Shown piece after piece: positions 7,497 through 15,906 of a DNA stretch of 31,332 bases. Position 1 is the first letter of the stretch. Every line of letters begins with the position of its first letter. The stretch is taken from the NCBI GenBank assembly GCA_023387235.1, contig JAEWIJ010000179.1:1-31332 (forward strand), written 5' to 3'. The notes beneath the pieces were generated by a model. The model saw only the letters and a list, made by a program, of their open reading frames with translations. It did no database searches and was not told where the DNA came from. The position numbers and the translations under genes are program-made. This DNA is from Pseudomonadota bacterium. Lineage in GTDB: Bacteria > Pseudomonadota > Alphaproteobacteria > Rhizobiales > Hyphomicrobiaceae.

Positions 7497-8591
7497 TCAG
7501 TGCTGGCTGTGCAGGATGCGCTTGACGCTGACGCGCGACGTGAACATGCACAGCACAGCGATGATGAGCACGACAAGGACGAGCACGAGATAGCCGAGGA
7601 TGTCGAGCGTACCGGCACCGATCAGCCGGCGGAACTCCGCCATGGTCAGCGTGCCGCCGCCCAGAGCCTCGGTGATCGATGGCATCATGAAGAAGATGGC
7701 CATCGCGCACGCGGCGCCGACGAATCCTGCGCGAATGCCGAGCCGCAGGAACTGCGTCTCGAACTCGCGCGCGATGAAGCGGTCCGTCGCGCCGACGAAG
7801 TGCAAGACCTCCACGATCTCGCGGTTGGACGCCATGGCACTGCGGGTGGCCGAGATGATGATGGCCATGGTCGCGGCGCCGACGAGGATGAGAATGGCGA
7901 TGCCGCCGAGGGCCAGCGAGCGGGTGACGGCGCGTATCTGCTGCTGCCAGAGGCGATGATCGTCGAGGCTCGCGCTCTTGAACTGCTCGGTGAGGCTCGT
8001 GCGCAGCCGATCAAGGTCCGGCGGTGCGCTTCTGTCGAGCTCGAGGGCGATGAGACGCGGGACCGGCAGCTCCTTCAGCACCTCGGACTTTCCGAGCCAT
8101 GGCTCGAGAAGCTCTGTGGCACTTTCTAGACTGAGTGGCCTGACGCCGCGAATGCCGGGCTGGCCGGCGAGGTACACCGTGACATCGCGCAGCACGCGCT
8201 CGGTGTCGGTGTTCTCGCGTGGCTCGATCTGGATAGTGACCTCGCTCGACACATTGCGCAGCCACGCCGACGCCGACTGATTGATCATGTAGACGGCGCC
8301 CGCGGTGAGGCAGGCGAGAAAGCACATGATCGTCACGACGAGCGTCAGCGAGGTGCCGGTCACCGTGCCGGCGGGCACGATCGAGGAATTGACCTGGATC
8401 GAGGCCATATCGACGGGCGGAAGAGCATTGGACGGGGCGTGGTCGTGAGCGGCTGCACCGAGCTCGAGAGGCTGCGTGAAGTCGTCCATCTGCGGCGGGC
8501 CCGTCGGCGACGTGTAGTCGTCGACATCGTCGTACTCTCGCGACTGCGGTCGCCCACGTGGCCAAGCCGGCCTGTCATACGATCCGGACAT
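7497..8591 (-). CDS. ftsX: Cell division protein FtsX
   Basis: FtsX is the integral-membrane partner of FtsE; the complex sits at the septum and activates peptidoglycan hydrolases through the periplasmic loop of FtsX. The 364-residue protein has a long, acidic and Pro-rich cytoplasmic N-terminus (about 1-70), TM1 (about 80-105, TSLTLVVTIMCFLACLTAGA), a periplasmic domain (about 106-220) and three more membrane helices, the last near GYLVLVLVVLIIAVLCMF. The conserved cytoplasmic segment SNREIVEVLHFVGATDRFIA links to the ATPase as in the FtsX/MacB permease fold. Its start overlaps the end of ftsE by 17 bp, which indicates translational coupling. Confidence 0.95.
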   Translation of the reverse strand: MSGSYDRPAWPRGRPQSREYDDVDDYTSPTGPPQMDDFTQPLELGAAAHDHAPSNALPPVDMASIQVNSSIVPAGTVTGTSLTLVVTIMCFLACLTAGAVYMINQSASAWLRNVSSEVTIQIEPRENTDTERVLRDVTVYLAGQPGIRGVRPLSLESATELLEPWLGKSEVLKELPVPRLIALELDRSAPPDLDRLRTSLTEQFKSASLDDHRLWQQQIRAVTRSLALGGIAILILVGAATMAIIISATRSAMASNREIVEVLHFVGATDRFIAREFETQFLRLGIRAGFVGAACAMAIFFMMPSITEALGGGTLTMAEFRRLIGAGTLDILGYLVLVLVVLIIAVLCMFTSRVSVKRILHSQH

Positions 8592-9231
8592 GGCCCTCGT
8601 TCAGCTCCAGGCGCGGCGCCCTATACTGGCGCATGAGTTGATGGTCGTGCGTGGCGATGACGACGGACGTGCCGAGGCGATTGAGCTCCACGAACAGGCG
8701 CAGCAGCCGCCGCGCCATCTGCGGATCGACGTTGCCGGTCGGCTCATCGGCGAGCAGCAGCTCGGGCTTGCCGATGACGGCACGCGCGATCGCGGCGCGC
8801 TGCTTCTCGCCGCCTGAGAGCACGGAAGGGTTGGCGTGCATCCGTTCGCCGAGGCCGACCCACTGCAGGAGATCGGTCACGTCCTCGCGGTACTCGTCGA
8901 GCCGGCGGCCGATGACGCGCAGCGGCAGCGCGACATTCTCCCAGGTCGAGAGATGATCGAGCAGGCGGAAGTCCTGGAACACGATGCCGATGCGGCGGCG
9001 GAGCTCGGAGCGCCTGGCAGTGTCGGCGCGGCTGACATTCTGGTTGAACAGTTCCATGTTGCCGCGCGTCGGCTTCAGCGAAAGGAAGAGCAGCCGCAGG
9101 AGTGACGTCTTGCCGGCACCCGACGGGCCGGTCAGGAAGTGGAAGGAGCCGGGTTCGAGATGAAACGAGACGTCGCGCAGCACTTCCTCGCCGCGTCCGT
9201 ATTTCAATCCGACATTCTGGAGCCTGATCAC
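8575..9231 (-). CDS. ftsE: Cell division ATP-binding protein FtsE
   Basis: FtsE is the cytoplasmic ABC ATPase that energises FtsX. From a GTG start at 9231 (preceded by a GGGGGGAAG site at 4-5 nt) it is 218 residues, the usual family size; an extension to 9294 lacks support. It shows Walker A GPSGAGKT (35-42), the Q-loop (Gln86 in FQDFRLL), the signature LSGGEKQR (138-145), Walker B LLLADEP (158-164) and a switch His in IATHDH. The gene is first in an ftsE-ftsX-DUF218 run and is divergent from the hypoxanthine phosphoribosyltransferase gene. Confidence 0.95.
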   Translation of the reverse strand: MIRLQNVGLKYGRGEEVLRDVSFHLEPGSFHFLTGPSGAGKTSLLRLLFLSLKPTRGNMELFNQNVSRADTARRSELRRRIGIVFQDFRLLDHLSTWENVALPLRVIGRRLDEYREDVTDLLQWVGLGERMHANPSVLSGGEKQRAAIARAVIGKPELLLADEPTGNVDPQMARRLLRLFVELNRLGTSVVIATHDHQLMRQYRAPRLELNEGHVRIV

Positions 9232-9454
9232 TCCGCTTCCCCCCGCGGCTCGCACACCCGGTGTCGCCGCATCACCCCGCTGTCGTGCGATCAATCAACA
9301 AGGATTGTGGCACGGTAATGGGCCGCCAAGGCCCCCTGCTGCGGTCGCGCGCCGCACGTCCGCGCCCCCGCGGATCGCAATGGCGTCATCAGCCTGCTAT
9401 ACCTCCCGGCGATCCGGCCGCAAGCCCGAGTTTGCACGATGTGAGCGAAAATTC

Positions 9455-10000
9455 ATGCCCGATAGCGCCCCAGGAACGGAAACAATAGAAGTTATCTACA
9501 CTGCCGAGGCCATTGCGGACCGGATTGCGGAGCTTGCGACAGCCATTGCCGGCCTCGAGCTCGACCGGCTGCTGGTCGTGCCGATCCTCACGGGGAGCTT
9601 CGTCTTTGCGAGCGACCTTTTGCGCGGCCTCCATCATGCGGGGCTGGCGCCCGAGGTCGATTTCCTCTCGGTCTCGAGCTATCGGGACGGCACGAAGTCC
9701 GTCGGACAGGTCGATATCATTCGCGATCTGCGGCTCGACGTTGCCGGACGCGATATTCTGATCGTCGACGACATTCTCGATACGGGGCGCACGCTTGCCT
9801 TCGCCAAGGACCTCATTGCGGCGCGCGGGGCCAAGCGCGTGATCTCGTGCGTGCTGCTCGACAAGAAAGTGCGCCGGTCGGTGGCCATCCAGGCGGACTA
9901 TGCGGCGTTCGACTGTCCACCGTATTTCGTGGTCGGCTACGGCATGGACCTCGCGAGCCGCTTCCGGGAATTGCCGTTCGTGGGGAGAGTTGTGGGTTGA
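9455..10000 (+). CDS. hpt: Hypoxanthine phosphoribosyltransferase
   Basis: This enzyme salvages hypoxanthine or guanine to IMP or GMP using PRPP. The 181-residue protein begins at the ATG at 9455, which leaves a typical N-terminus; the upstream in-frame extension to 9305 has the composition of untranslated DNA. The flexible-loop segment SVSSYRDGTKSVGQV, the PRPP-binding motif ILIVDDILDTGRTL and the base-binding region CPPYFVVGYGMD are all present in order. In the neighbourhood, purH on the opposite strand makes IMP de novo, but the two genes are not in one operon. A palindromic repeat follows directly after the stop codon. Confidence 0.93.
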   Translation: MPDSAPGTETIEVIYTAEAIADRIAELATAIAGLELDRLLVVPILTGSFVFASDLLRGLHHAGLAPEVDFLSVSSYRDGTKSVGQVDIIRDLRLDVAGRDILIVDDILDTGRTLAFAKDLIAARGAKRVISCVLLDKKVRRSVAIQADYAAFDCPPYFVVGYGMDLASRFRELPFVGRVVG

Positions 10001-10006
10001 TTTCTC

Positions 10007-10034
10007 CTTCTCCCCGTGAAGGACGGGGAGAGGG
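10007..10034. repeat. GC-rich palindromic intergenic repeat, copy 2
   Basis: The stem TCTCCCCG (10009-10016) and CGGGGAGA (10024-10031) surrounds a 7-nt loop. It matches the reverse complement of 4849-4876 at 27 of 28 positions. It fills the 42-bp gap between the convergent hpt and GNAT genes and may end transcripts from both sides. Confidence 0.75.
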
Positions 10035-10042
10035 GACAAAAC

Positions 10043-10540
10043 TCACGGCCTGTCTCGCATCATCAGCCAACTGCGGCCGCTCGTGCCGTCGTCGCGGACG
10101 CCAATCCATCGATAGCCGGCGCGCTCGGCGGCGCGGACGGCTGGCTCATAGCGTACCGGGACCAGCGTCGCGGCAGCCGGTGCGAGCGTCGTCGCGAAGA
10201 CTTCCTGCGTGAGAGCGGAGAGTGCCGTCTCGCCGGCACCACGCCGTCGATGCGCCGGATCGGCAACGAAGAGCGACACGATATAGCTGCCGACGGGAAG
10301 GGTGTTGGCACCACCACCGCCTCGCACGATGTCGGCATCGAGGGCGTGGCCATAGCCGATGGGAACGTCGCCCGCGAGAATCAGGCGGCAGATCGCGGAG
10401 GGGCTTTCCGATGCGATGGCGATCTCGGCCTCAGCCGCGGCGAGACCGCCCCACCACGCTTGGATCTCAGGCTGCTGCAGCCACGCACGCACCTGATCCC
10501 AGTCGGGCATGTCCAAAGGGCGCAGCGTGGTCGTGTGCAC
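10043..10540 (-). CDS. GNAT-family N-acetyltransferase
   Basis: This is a 165-residue acetyl-CoA-dependent N-acetyltransferase. The N-terminus (TLRPLDMPDWDQVRAWLQQPEIQAWWGG) and overall layout resemble the AAC(6')/RimJ-like branch, whose members acetylate aminoglycosides or protein N-termini. The acetyl-CoA pyrophosphate loop is DPAHRRRGAGETAL, preceded by the beta-4 strand SYIVSLFVADP. The substrate cannot be told from the sequence, and I do not claim antibiotic resistance. The gene starts 7 bp after the purH stop on the same strand and is probably cotranscribed with purH. Confidence 0.85.
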   Translation of the reverse strand: MHTTTLRPLDMPDWDQVRAWLQQPEIQAWWGGLAAAEAEIAIASESPSAICRLILAGDVPIGYGHALDADIVRGGGGANTLPVGSYIVSLFVADPAHRRRGAGETALSALTQEVFATTLAPAAATLVPVRYEPAVRAAERAGYRWIGVRDDGTSGRSWLMMRDRP

Positions 10541-10547
10541 GGACGCC

Positions 10548-12128
10548 TCAATGGCGGAAGTGACGCAGGCCCGTGAAGATCATGGCGAGACCGCGCTCGT
10601 CGGCGGCGGCAATGACTTCTTTGTCGCGCATCGAGCCGCCGGGTTGGATGACCGCAGTGACGCCGGCCTCCGCCGCGGCAATGAGGCCGTCGGCAAAGGG
10701 AAAGAAGGCATCCGACGCGACGACCGAGCCCTTCACATCGAGGCCCGCCTGTTCGGCCTTGATGACAGCGATGCGCGCGGAATTCACGCGGCTCATCTGA
10801 CCGGCGCCGACGCCGATCGTACGACGGTCGCGGCCATAGACGATGGCATTCGACTTCACGAACTTCGCGACTTTCCAGGTGAAGAGCAGGTCGGCCATCT
10901 CCTGATCGGTCGGCTGGCGTTGGCTGACGATGCGCGTCTCTTCGATCAGCGCGAGATCGGCATCCTGGATGAGCAGGCCGCCCGCGACCTTCTTGAGATC
11001 GAGGCGCGGCGGTGTTTTCGTCGGCCATGCGCCACTGATGAGCAGGCGGACATTCTTCTTGGCCGCAACGATGGCCTCGACGTCGGGCGCCACGCTCGGT
11101 GCGATGATCACTTCGACGAACTGGCGCTCGACAATGTGAGCGGCGGTCGTGGCGTCGAGCTCGCGATTGAAGGCGATGACGCCGCCGAAGGCAGATTCCG
11201 TATCTGTCGCGAAGGCGCGGTCATAGGCCTCCGAGATGCTCACCGCCTCGGCAACACCGCACGGATTGGCGTGCTTGACGATGACGCACGCCGGATCCGC
11301 GAACTGCTTCACGCATTCGAGCGCGGAATCGGTATCGGCGATGTTGTTGTAGGAGAGCTCCTTGCCCTGGAGCTGGCGGGCGGATGAGATCATTCCTTCC
11401 TCGACGGGCGGGACGACATAGAAAGCCGCCTGCTGATGCGCGTTCTCGCCGTAGCGCAGGTCCTGCGCCTTGCGGCCCTGGAGCGTGAAGGTCGGGCCGA
11501 AGCCCGTTTTCGCGGCCTCTCCGCCCTCGAACAGTGCACCGAGATGGTTCGAGATCGCGCCGTCATAGGCAGCCGTGCGCGCGAAGGCTTTGGCGGCGAG
11601 GTGGCGGCGGAAGGCGAGCGTGGTCGCGCCGCCGTTGGCGCTCATCTCTTCGAGGAGGCGCCCGTAGTCGTCAGGGTCCACGACGACGCTGACGCCGGCA
11701 TGGTTCTTGGCGGCGGCCCGAATCATGGCCGGTCCGCCGATATCGATATTCTCGATGCAGTCCTCGAGCGAAGCGCCCTTCGCGACCGTCGCCTCGAAGG
11801 GATAGAGGTTCACCACGAGCAGATCGATCGGCACGATATCATGCGCCTTGGCCGCGGCCTCGTGCGCCGCATCGCCGCGGATGGCGAGAAGACCGCCGTG
11901 CACCTTGGGATGCAGCGTCTTGAGGCGCCCATCCATCATCTCGGGAAAGCCCGTGTGATCGGCCACATCCTTGACGCGGATGCCAGCGGCCTTGAGCGCG
12001 CTCGCCGTACCGCCGGTCGAAAGAATCTCGACGCCTGCCGCCGCGAGCTTCTCGGCAAGCTCGACCACGCCGCGCTTGTCGCTCACCGAGATCAGCGCGC
12101 GGGCAATGCGGGAATTGGCGGCAGTCAT
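10548..12128 (-). CDS. purH: Bifunctional AICAR transformylase/IMP cyclohydrolase PurH
   Basis: PurH catalyses the last two steps of de novo purine synthesis, formylation of AICAR and ring closure to IMP. The ATG at 12128 gives 526 residues, the family length, with GAGGA about 8 nt upstream. The N-terminal MGS-like cyclohydrolase domain starts RALISVSDKRGVVELAEKLAAAGVEILSTGGTA and contains the ENIDIGGPAMIRAAAKN motif. The transformylase domain shows LRYGENAHQQAAFY, the catalytic VKHANPCGVA, and the C-terminal VASDAFFPFADGL and AVIQPGGSMRD. It is divergent from dnaB and heads a short run with the GNAT gene. The ribosome-binding site spacing is the only slightly weak point. Confidence 0.97.
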   Translation of the reverse strand: MTAANSRIARALISVSDKRGVVELAEKLAAAGVEILSTGGTASALKAAGIRVKDVADHTGFPEMMDGRLKTLHPKVHGGLLAIRGDAAHEAAAKAHDIVPIDLLVVNLYPFEATVAKGASLEDCIENIDIGGPAMIRAAAKNHAGVSVVVDPDDYGRLLEEMSANGGATTLAFRRHLAAKAFARTAAYDGAISNHLGALFEGGEAAKTGFGPTFTLQGRKAQDLRYGENAHQQAAFYVVPPVEEGMISSARQLQGKELSYNNIADTDSALECVKQFADPACVIVKHANPCGVAEAVSISEAYDRAFATDTESAFGGVIAFNRELDATTAAHIVERQFVEVIIAPSVAPDVEAIVAAKKNVRLLISGAWPTKTPPRLDLKKVAGGLLIQDADLALIEETRIVSQRQPTDQEMADLLFTWKVAKFVKSNAIVYGRDRRTIGVGAGQMSRVNSARIAVIKAEQAGLDVKGSVVASDAFFPFADGLIAAAEAGVTAVIQPGGSMRDKEVIAAADERGLAMIFTGLRHFRH

Positions 12129-12347
12129 GGGGCGCGTCCTCGAAGAATGGGATAGGTGCGGGCAGCTACGACCGGCGGCGTCTCGCCCCTGCCATAGCAT
12201 GCCACTACAATCCGTGTGTCGGCGATTCGGTCGCACGGCAAGCGGCGCTTCGCCTAGCCTATGCACGTCTGTGCAAAGCGTGGAATCTCTTGGGCCGAAG
12301 GCACTTGCCACGCCCCGGCCGAACCCCGAATCGGCGATCTTCCGCGC
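12129..12347. other. Divergent purH/dnaB intergenic region
   Basis: There is no gene in these 219 bp, which must hold the promoters of purH (minus) and dnaB (plus). I could not identify a convincing -35/-10 pair on either strand. An in-frame upstream extension of dnaB to 12261 exists but has no ribosome-binding site and no family similarity that I can see. Confidence 0.45.
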
Positions 12348-13871
12348 ATGAACAACGCCCGTACTGCCCCCGATCTCCTAAGCCTTGCCACCGGCGCCGC
12401 CAATGCCGAAGCCGAGGCGCTGCCGCTCCGCGCGGCCCCGCACAATCTGGATGCCGAGCAGGCCCTGCTCGGTGCCATCCTGGTCAACAACGAGTCGCAC
12501 GATCGCGTGTCGGGCTTCCTCGATCCGCACCATTTCTTCGATCCGCTGCACCAGCAGATCTACGAGACAGCGGCCAAGCTGATCGCCGGCGGCAAGCAGG
12601 CGACGCCGATCACGCTGCGGACCTATTTCGAGACGGCGCCGCCGATCGAGCCCGGTCTCACCGTGCCGCAGTATCTCGGGCGGCTCGTCACCAATGCGAC
12701 GTCGATCATCAACGCCTACGACTATGGCAGGACGATCTACGACCTCGCTATTCGCCGCCAACTCATCCTCATCGGCGAGGATATGGTCAACTCGGCGTAC
12801 GATTCGCCCATCGAATTTCCCCCCGGCGATCAGATCGAAGAGGCGGAGAACAGGCTCTTCAGCCTCGCCGAGAACGGCAAATACGGGCAGGGTTTCCTCG
12901 GGTTCGGCACGGCGCTGACCCACGCCATCGAAATGGCCAACAACGCCTATCAGCGCGAGGGTGGGCTCTCAGGCATTTCGACGGGCCTTCGCGATCTCGA
13001 CGCGAAGATGGGCGGTTTGCAATCGTCCGATCTGATCATCCTCGCCGGCCGCCCTTCCATGGGTAAGACGGCGCTCGTCACCAACATCGCCTTCAATGTC
13101 GCGAAGAACTACAAGGCGGAGCGGCAGCCGGACGGCACCGACAAGGTGCTGGATGGGGCGGTCGTCGGCTTCTTCTCGCTCGAAATGTCGGCAGAGCAGC
13201 TCGCGACTCGTATTCTCGCCGAGCAGGCGGAAATCTCGTCCGAGAAGATCCGCCGCGGTATGATCAACGAGGCCGAGTTCAAGCGTCTCGTTCAGGTCTC
13301 GCAGCAGATGTCGACGATCCCGCTGTTCATCGATCAGACCGGCGGCATCTCGATTGCTCAGCTCGCGGCGCGCGCCCGCAAGCTCAAGCGCCAGCGCGGA
13401 CTCGGCCTTCTGATCGTGGACTATCTGCAGCTTCTCTCGGGCTCCAAGCGAAGCGGAGAGGGGCGCGTGCAGGAAATCACGGAAATCACGACGGGTCTCA
13501 AGGCTCTGGCCAAGGAGCTCGAGGTGCCGATCATCGCCCTTTCCCAGCTCTCGCGTCAGGTCGAGCAGCGCGAGGACAAGAGGCCGCAGCTTTCGGATCT
13601 GCGCGAATCGGGTTCGATCGAGCAGGATGCGGACGTCGTCATGTTCGTTTTCCGCGAGGAATATTACGTCGAGCGCACCAAGCCGAGCGAGGGAACGGCC
13701 GAGTTCCAGACCTGGATGGAAAAAATGCAGATGGTCAGCGGCAAAGCCGAGGCTATCATCGGCAAGCAGCGCCATGGTCCGGTCGGCACGGTCACGCTGG
13801 CCTTCGAGGGTCAGTACACGCGGTTCGGCGATCTGGCGCACGATCAGTATCTGCCTGAGCGGCATGAGTAA
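12348..13871 (+). CDS. dnaB: Replicative DNA helicase DnaB
   Basis: DnaB is the hexameric 5'-3' helicase at the replication fork. From the ATG at 12348 the protein is 507 residues. The N-terminal domain (about 30-180) begins APHNLDAEQALLGAIL. The RecA-like domain has Walker A GRPSMGKT (234-241), FFSLEMSAEQLATR (H1a), Walker B LLIVDYLQLLSG, the DnaB loop region ITTGLKALAKELEVPIIALSQLSRQVE, and the arginine-finger region ending GTVTLAFEGQYTRF. A short insertion (about 253-270) before the FFSLEM motif is common in alphaproteobacterial DnaB. No intein is present. alr starts 14 bp downstream on the same strand. Confidence 0.97.
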   Translation: MNNARTAPDLLSLATGAANAEAEALPLRAAPHNLDAEQALLGAILVNNESHDRVSGFLDPHHFFDPLHQQIYETAAKLIAGGKQATPITLRTYFETAPPIEPGLTVPQYLGRLVTNATSIINAYDYGRTIYDLAIRRQLILIGEDMVNSAYDSPIEFPPGDQIEEAENRLFSLAENGKYGQGFLGFGTALTHAIEMANNAYQREGGLSGISTGLRDLDAKMGGLQSSDLIILAGRPSMGKTALVTNIAFNVAKNYKAERQPDGTDKVLDGAVVGFFSLEMSAEQLATRILAEQAEISSEKIRRGMINEAEFKRLVQVSQQMSTIPLFIDQTGGISIAQLAARARKLKRQRGLGLLIVDYLQLLSGSKRSGEGRVQEITEITTGLKALAKELEVPIIALSQLSRQVEQREDKRPQLSDLRESGSIEQDADVVMFVFREEYYVERTKPSEGTAEFQTWMEKMQMVSGKAEAIIGKQRHGPVGTVTLAFEGQYTRFGDLAHDQYLPERHE

Positions 13872-13885
13872 GAAAGAGACGAGGT

Positions 13886-15040
13886 TTGTCCGTTCCCGTT
13901 GCCCCACCCGCGACTGATCCGGGCGCCATCAGCGCTGCGGCGCGCGGACTGCTGACCGTCGATCTCGCGGGAATCCAGGCGAACTGGCGCTGGCTTGCGG
14001 CGGTGGCGCGCGGTGCGGAGTGCGCCGGCGTCGTCAAGGCCGATGCCTATGGCATGGGGATCGAGCCGGTTGTCAGGGCGCTTTGGGACGCCGGCTGCCG
14101 GACGTTCTTCGTCGCGACGTTGACCGAGGGGCGGCGCGTCAAAGTCGCGCTGCCGGCGGCGACGACCTACGTGCTCGATGGGCTCATGCCGGGCACGGCG
14201 CCGCTCTACCCGACATACGGGCTGCGACCGGTGCTCGGCAGCCTTCCCGAGATCCAGGAATGGGCGGCTTATGCGCGCGCGTCGGGGACGCGCCTGCCGG
14301 CCGCCGTGCACGTCGACACCGGCATGAACCGGCTCGGCCTGACAGTGGCCGAGGTCGAGGCGCTCGCCGCAGATCCGGCGCCGTTCGAGGCATTTCCGGT
14401 GGCGCTCGTCATGAGCCACCTCGCCTGTGGCGATACGCCGGGCTCGCCGATGAATGCGCGGCAGAAGGCGCTATTCGATGCGTTGCGCGCGAAGCTCCCG
14501 GCGGCGCCGGCGAGCCTCGCCAATTCGGCGGGCATACTGCTCGGCGGCGACTATCGCTATGACCTCGTGCGCGCAGGCATCGCGCTCTACGGCGGGCGGG
14601 CTATCGAGGGCCGGCCCAATCCGGCGGCGAAGGTCGTGCGCGTCGAGGCGCGTATCCTGCAGATTCGCGAGGCCGGGGCCGGCGACACCATCGGCTACGG
14701 TGCGACCTACACGCTGGCGCGACCCTCACGTCTCGCGACCATCGCCACGGGTTATGCCGACGGCTTCCTGCGCTCGATCAGCGGCCCGATCGGACGTCCG
14801 CCACCACCGGCCTATGTCGGCGGCTATCCAGCGCCGATCGTCGGCCGGGTCTCGATGGATGTCGTGACCATCGATGTGACCGACATCCCGCCCGCGCATG
14901 CGCAGCGCGGTGCCTGGGCGGAGCTGATCGGCCGCCACGTCCAGATCGACGATCTCGCCGACAGCTCGGGCACGATCGGCTACGAGGTGCTGACGCGCCT
15001 CGGCCCGCGCTTCCAGCGCGTCTACGTATCCGGAGCGTAA
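13886..15040 (+). CDS. alr: Alanine racemase
   Basis: This is a PLP enzyme that makes D-alanine for peptidoglycan. The family homology begins near residue 22 (LLTVDLAGIQANWRWL). A TTG at 13886 close behind a GACGAGG site is the only reasonable initiation codon, giving 384 residues. The PLP lysine is Lys51 in VVKADAYGMG. The opposite catalytic tyrosine is in IGYGATYT. The phosphate and substrate contacts YDLVRAGIALYG and GRVSMDVVTIDVTD are present. It follows dnaB by 14 bp, an order typical of the group, but the usual next gene radA is missing; cvpA follows in the opposite direction. Confidence 0.95.
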   Translation: MSVPVAPPATDPGAISAAARGLLTVDLAGIQANWRWLAAVARGAECAGVVKADAYGMGIEPVVRALWDAGCRTFFVATLTEGRRVKVALPAATTYVLDGLMPGTAPLYPTYGLRPVLGSLPEIQEWAAYARASGTRLPAAVHVDTGMNRLGLTVAEVEALAADPAPFEAFPVALVMSHLACGDTPGSPMNARQKALFDALRAKLPAAPASLANSAGILLGGDYRYDLVRAGIALYGGRAIEGRPNPAAKVVRVEARILQIREAGAGDTIGYGATYTLARPSRLATIATGYADGFLRSISGPIGRPPPPAYVGGYPAPIVGRVSMDVVTIDVTDIPPAHAQRGAWAELIGRHVQIDDLADSSGTIGYEVLTRLGPRFQRVYVSGA

Positions 15041-15058
15041 GCCGGGCTCAGCCCGGCT
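15040..15058. terminator. Shared hairpin between convergent alr and cvpA
   Basis: AGCCGGGC (15040-15047) pairs with GCCCGGCT (15051-15058) around a 3-nt loop that is the TGA stop codon of cvpA on the minus strand; the left arm starts in the last base of the alr stop. No T-run follows, so strength as a terminator is uncertain. Confidence 0.5.
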
Positions 15059-15605
15059 GCCCGCCGCGGGGCGTCGTGGTCGGGAAGGTGCCGTCCTCCG
15101 GCAGGACGCGCAGCAGGAACTGCTCGAGCGTCTGCCCGACCGATTCGAGATACGGCAGCGAGGCCGACTCGCGGATCCAGGCCGCCTGCGTGTTGGGGTC
15201 GGGCGCGAAGAACTTCACGTAGAACATGTAGAGGATCACGAAGATGATGAAGCCGCGGGCGGCGCCGAAGGCGAGCCCGAGAATGCGGTCGATCATGCCG
15301 ACGCGGCTGTCGAGGATCGTGTCGGAGAGCCGCGACGTGATCAGATGCACGATGATGAGCACGATCAGGAAGATGATGCCGCCGACCACGATCTGCGCGA
15401 CGGCGACCGGGGCCTGGAACTGCTGCGCGATCTGCTCGGCCGTGCTCTTGTGGTAGAAGACGAAGTACACGGCGGCGGCCAGCGCGGCGATCCAGGAGCT
15501 GATCGACAGCAGCTCGCGCGTGAGACCGCGGTACATGGCGAGCAGCCCCGAGATCAGGGCGATCGCCAGCACGGCCGCGTCGAGGTAGGTCAAGGGGCCA
15601 AGCAT
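15048..15605 (-). CDS. cvpA: CvpA family membrane protein
   Basis: This 185-residue inner-membrane protein has four predicted helices: about 7-25 (LDAAVLAIALISGLLAMYRG), 30-50, 68-92 (VAQIVVGGIIFLIVLIIVHLI) and 108-132 (ILGLAFGAARGFIIFVILYMFYV). The motif GLTRELLSI after the first helix and DRILGLAFGAARG are typical of CvpA. In E. coli cvpA lies upstream of purF and is needed for colicin V export; in general its role is in envelope homeostasis. In many relatives it sits between radA and purF, but here it is alone and points towards alr. Its stop codon forms the loop of a hairpin shared with alr. Confidence 0.93.
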   Translation of the reverse strand: MLGPLTYLDAAVLAIALISGLLAMYRGLTRELLSISSWIAALAAAVYFVFYHKSTAEQIAQQFQAPVAVAQIVVGGIIFLIVLIIVHLITSRLSDTILDSRVGMIDRILGLAFGAARGFIIFVILYMFYVKFFAPDPNTQAAWIRESASLPYLESVGQTLEQFLLRVLPEDGTFPTTTPRGGQPG

Positions 15606-15906
15606 CGAACCAAGTCCTTGTAATGTGCTGCTATGGCAACGTCGGCCATCGAGAACGCCGGTGTAAACGCTTGCCGCACTCTATTCCATGAACATCTCGG
15701 ATCAAGTCGCGCAGCCGCCGCAGGGGTGGCTCCGCTCATTTTCTCCAAGGCCGGATCGTGAGGTGCGCCTCATTGGCGACGAAGCGCGACGTGGTGGTGC
15801 ATTGCAGACTATAGGCGGTCGAACGCCGGTTTCCACGTCGTCTCGACCGCTTACCGGGACGAAAGTGTATCCCCAATAAGGCCGATTTCGCGGCGAGAAA
15901 TGGGGA
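15606..15906. other. Intergenic region between cvpA and the PQQ dehydrogenase
   Basis: This 301-bp stretch has no convincing gene. A 63-codon plus-strand frame (15688-15879) has no ribosome-binding site and random-looking composition. GCGGTCGA (15815-15822) and TCGACCGC (15843-15850) are perfect 8-bp inverted arms around 20 nt, possibly a transcript-end structure of the dehydrogenase gene. The cvpA promoter should lie in 15610-15700. Confidence 0.4.

Noticed and set aside
9231..9294. N-terminal extension of FtsE to an upstream start at 9294
   Set aside because: The GTG at 9231 has a strong ribosome-binding site and gives the standard FtsE length; the extension has no family similarity.
10043..10540. 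Aminoglycoside resistance gene
   Set aside because: The protein only shares the general GNAT/AAC(6')-like layout; substrate specificity cannot be inferred and the context is purine synthesis.
15688..15879. 63-codon frame between cvpA and the PQQ dehydrogenase
   Set aside because: No ribosome-binding site, and the composition looks random.
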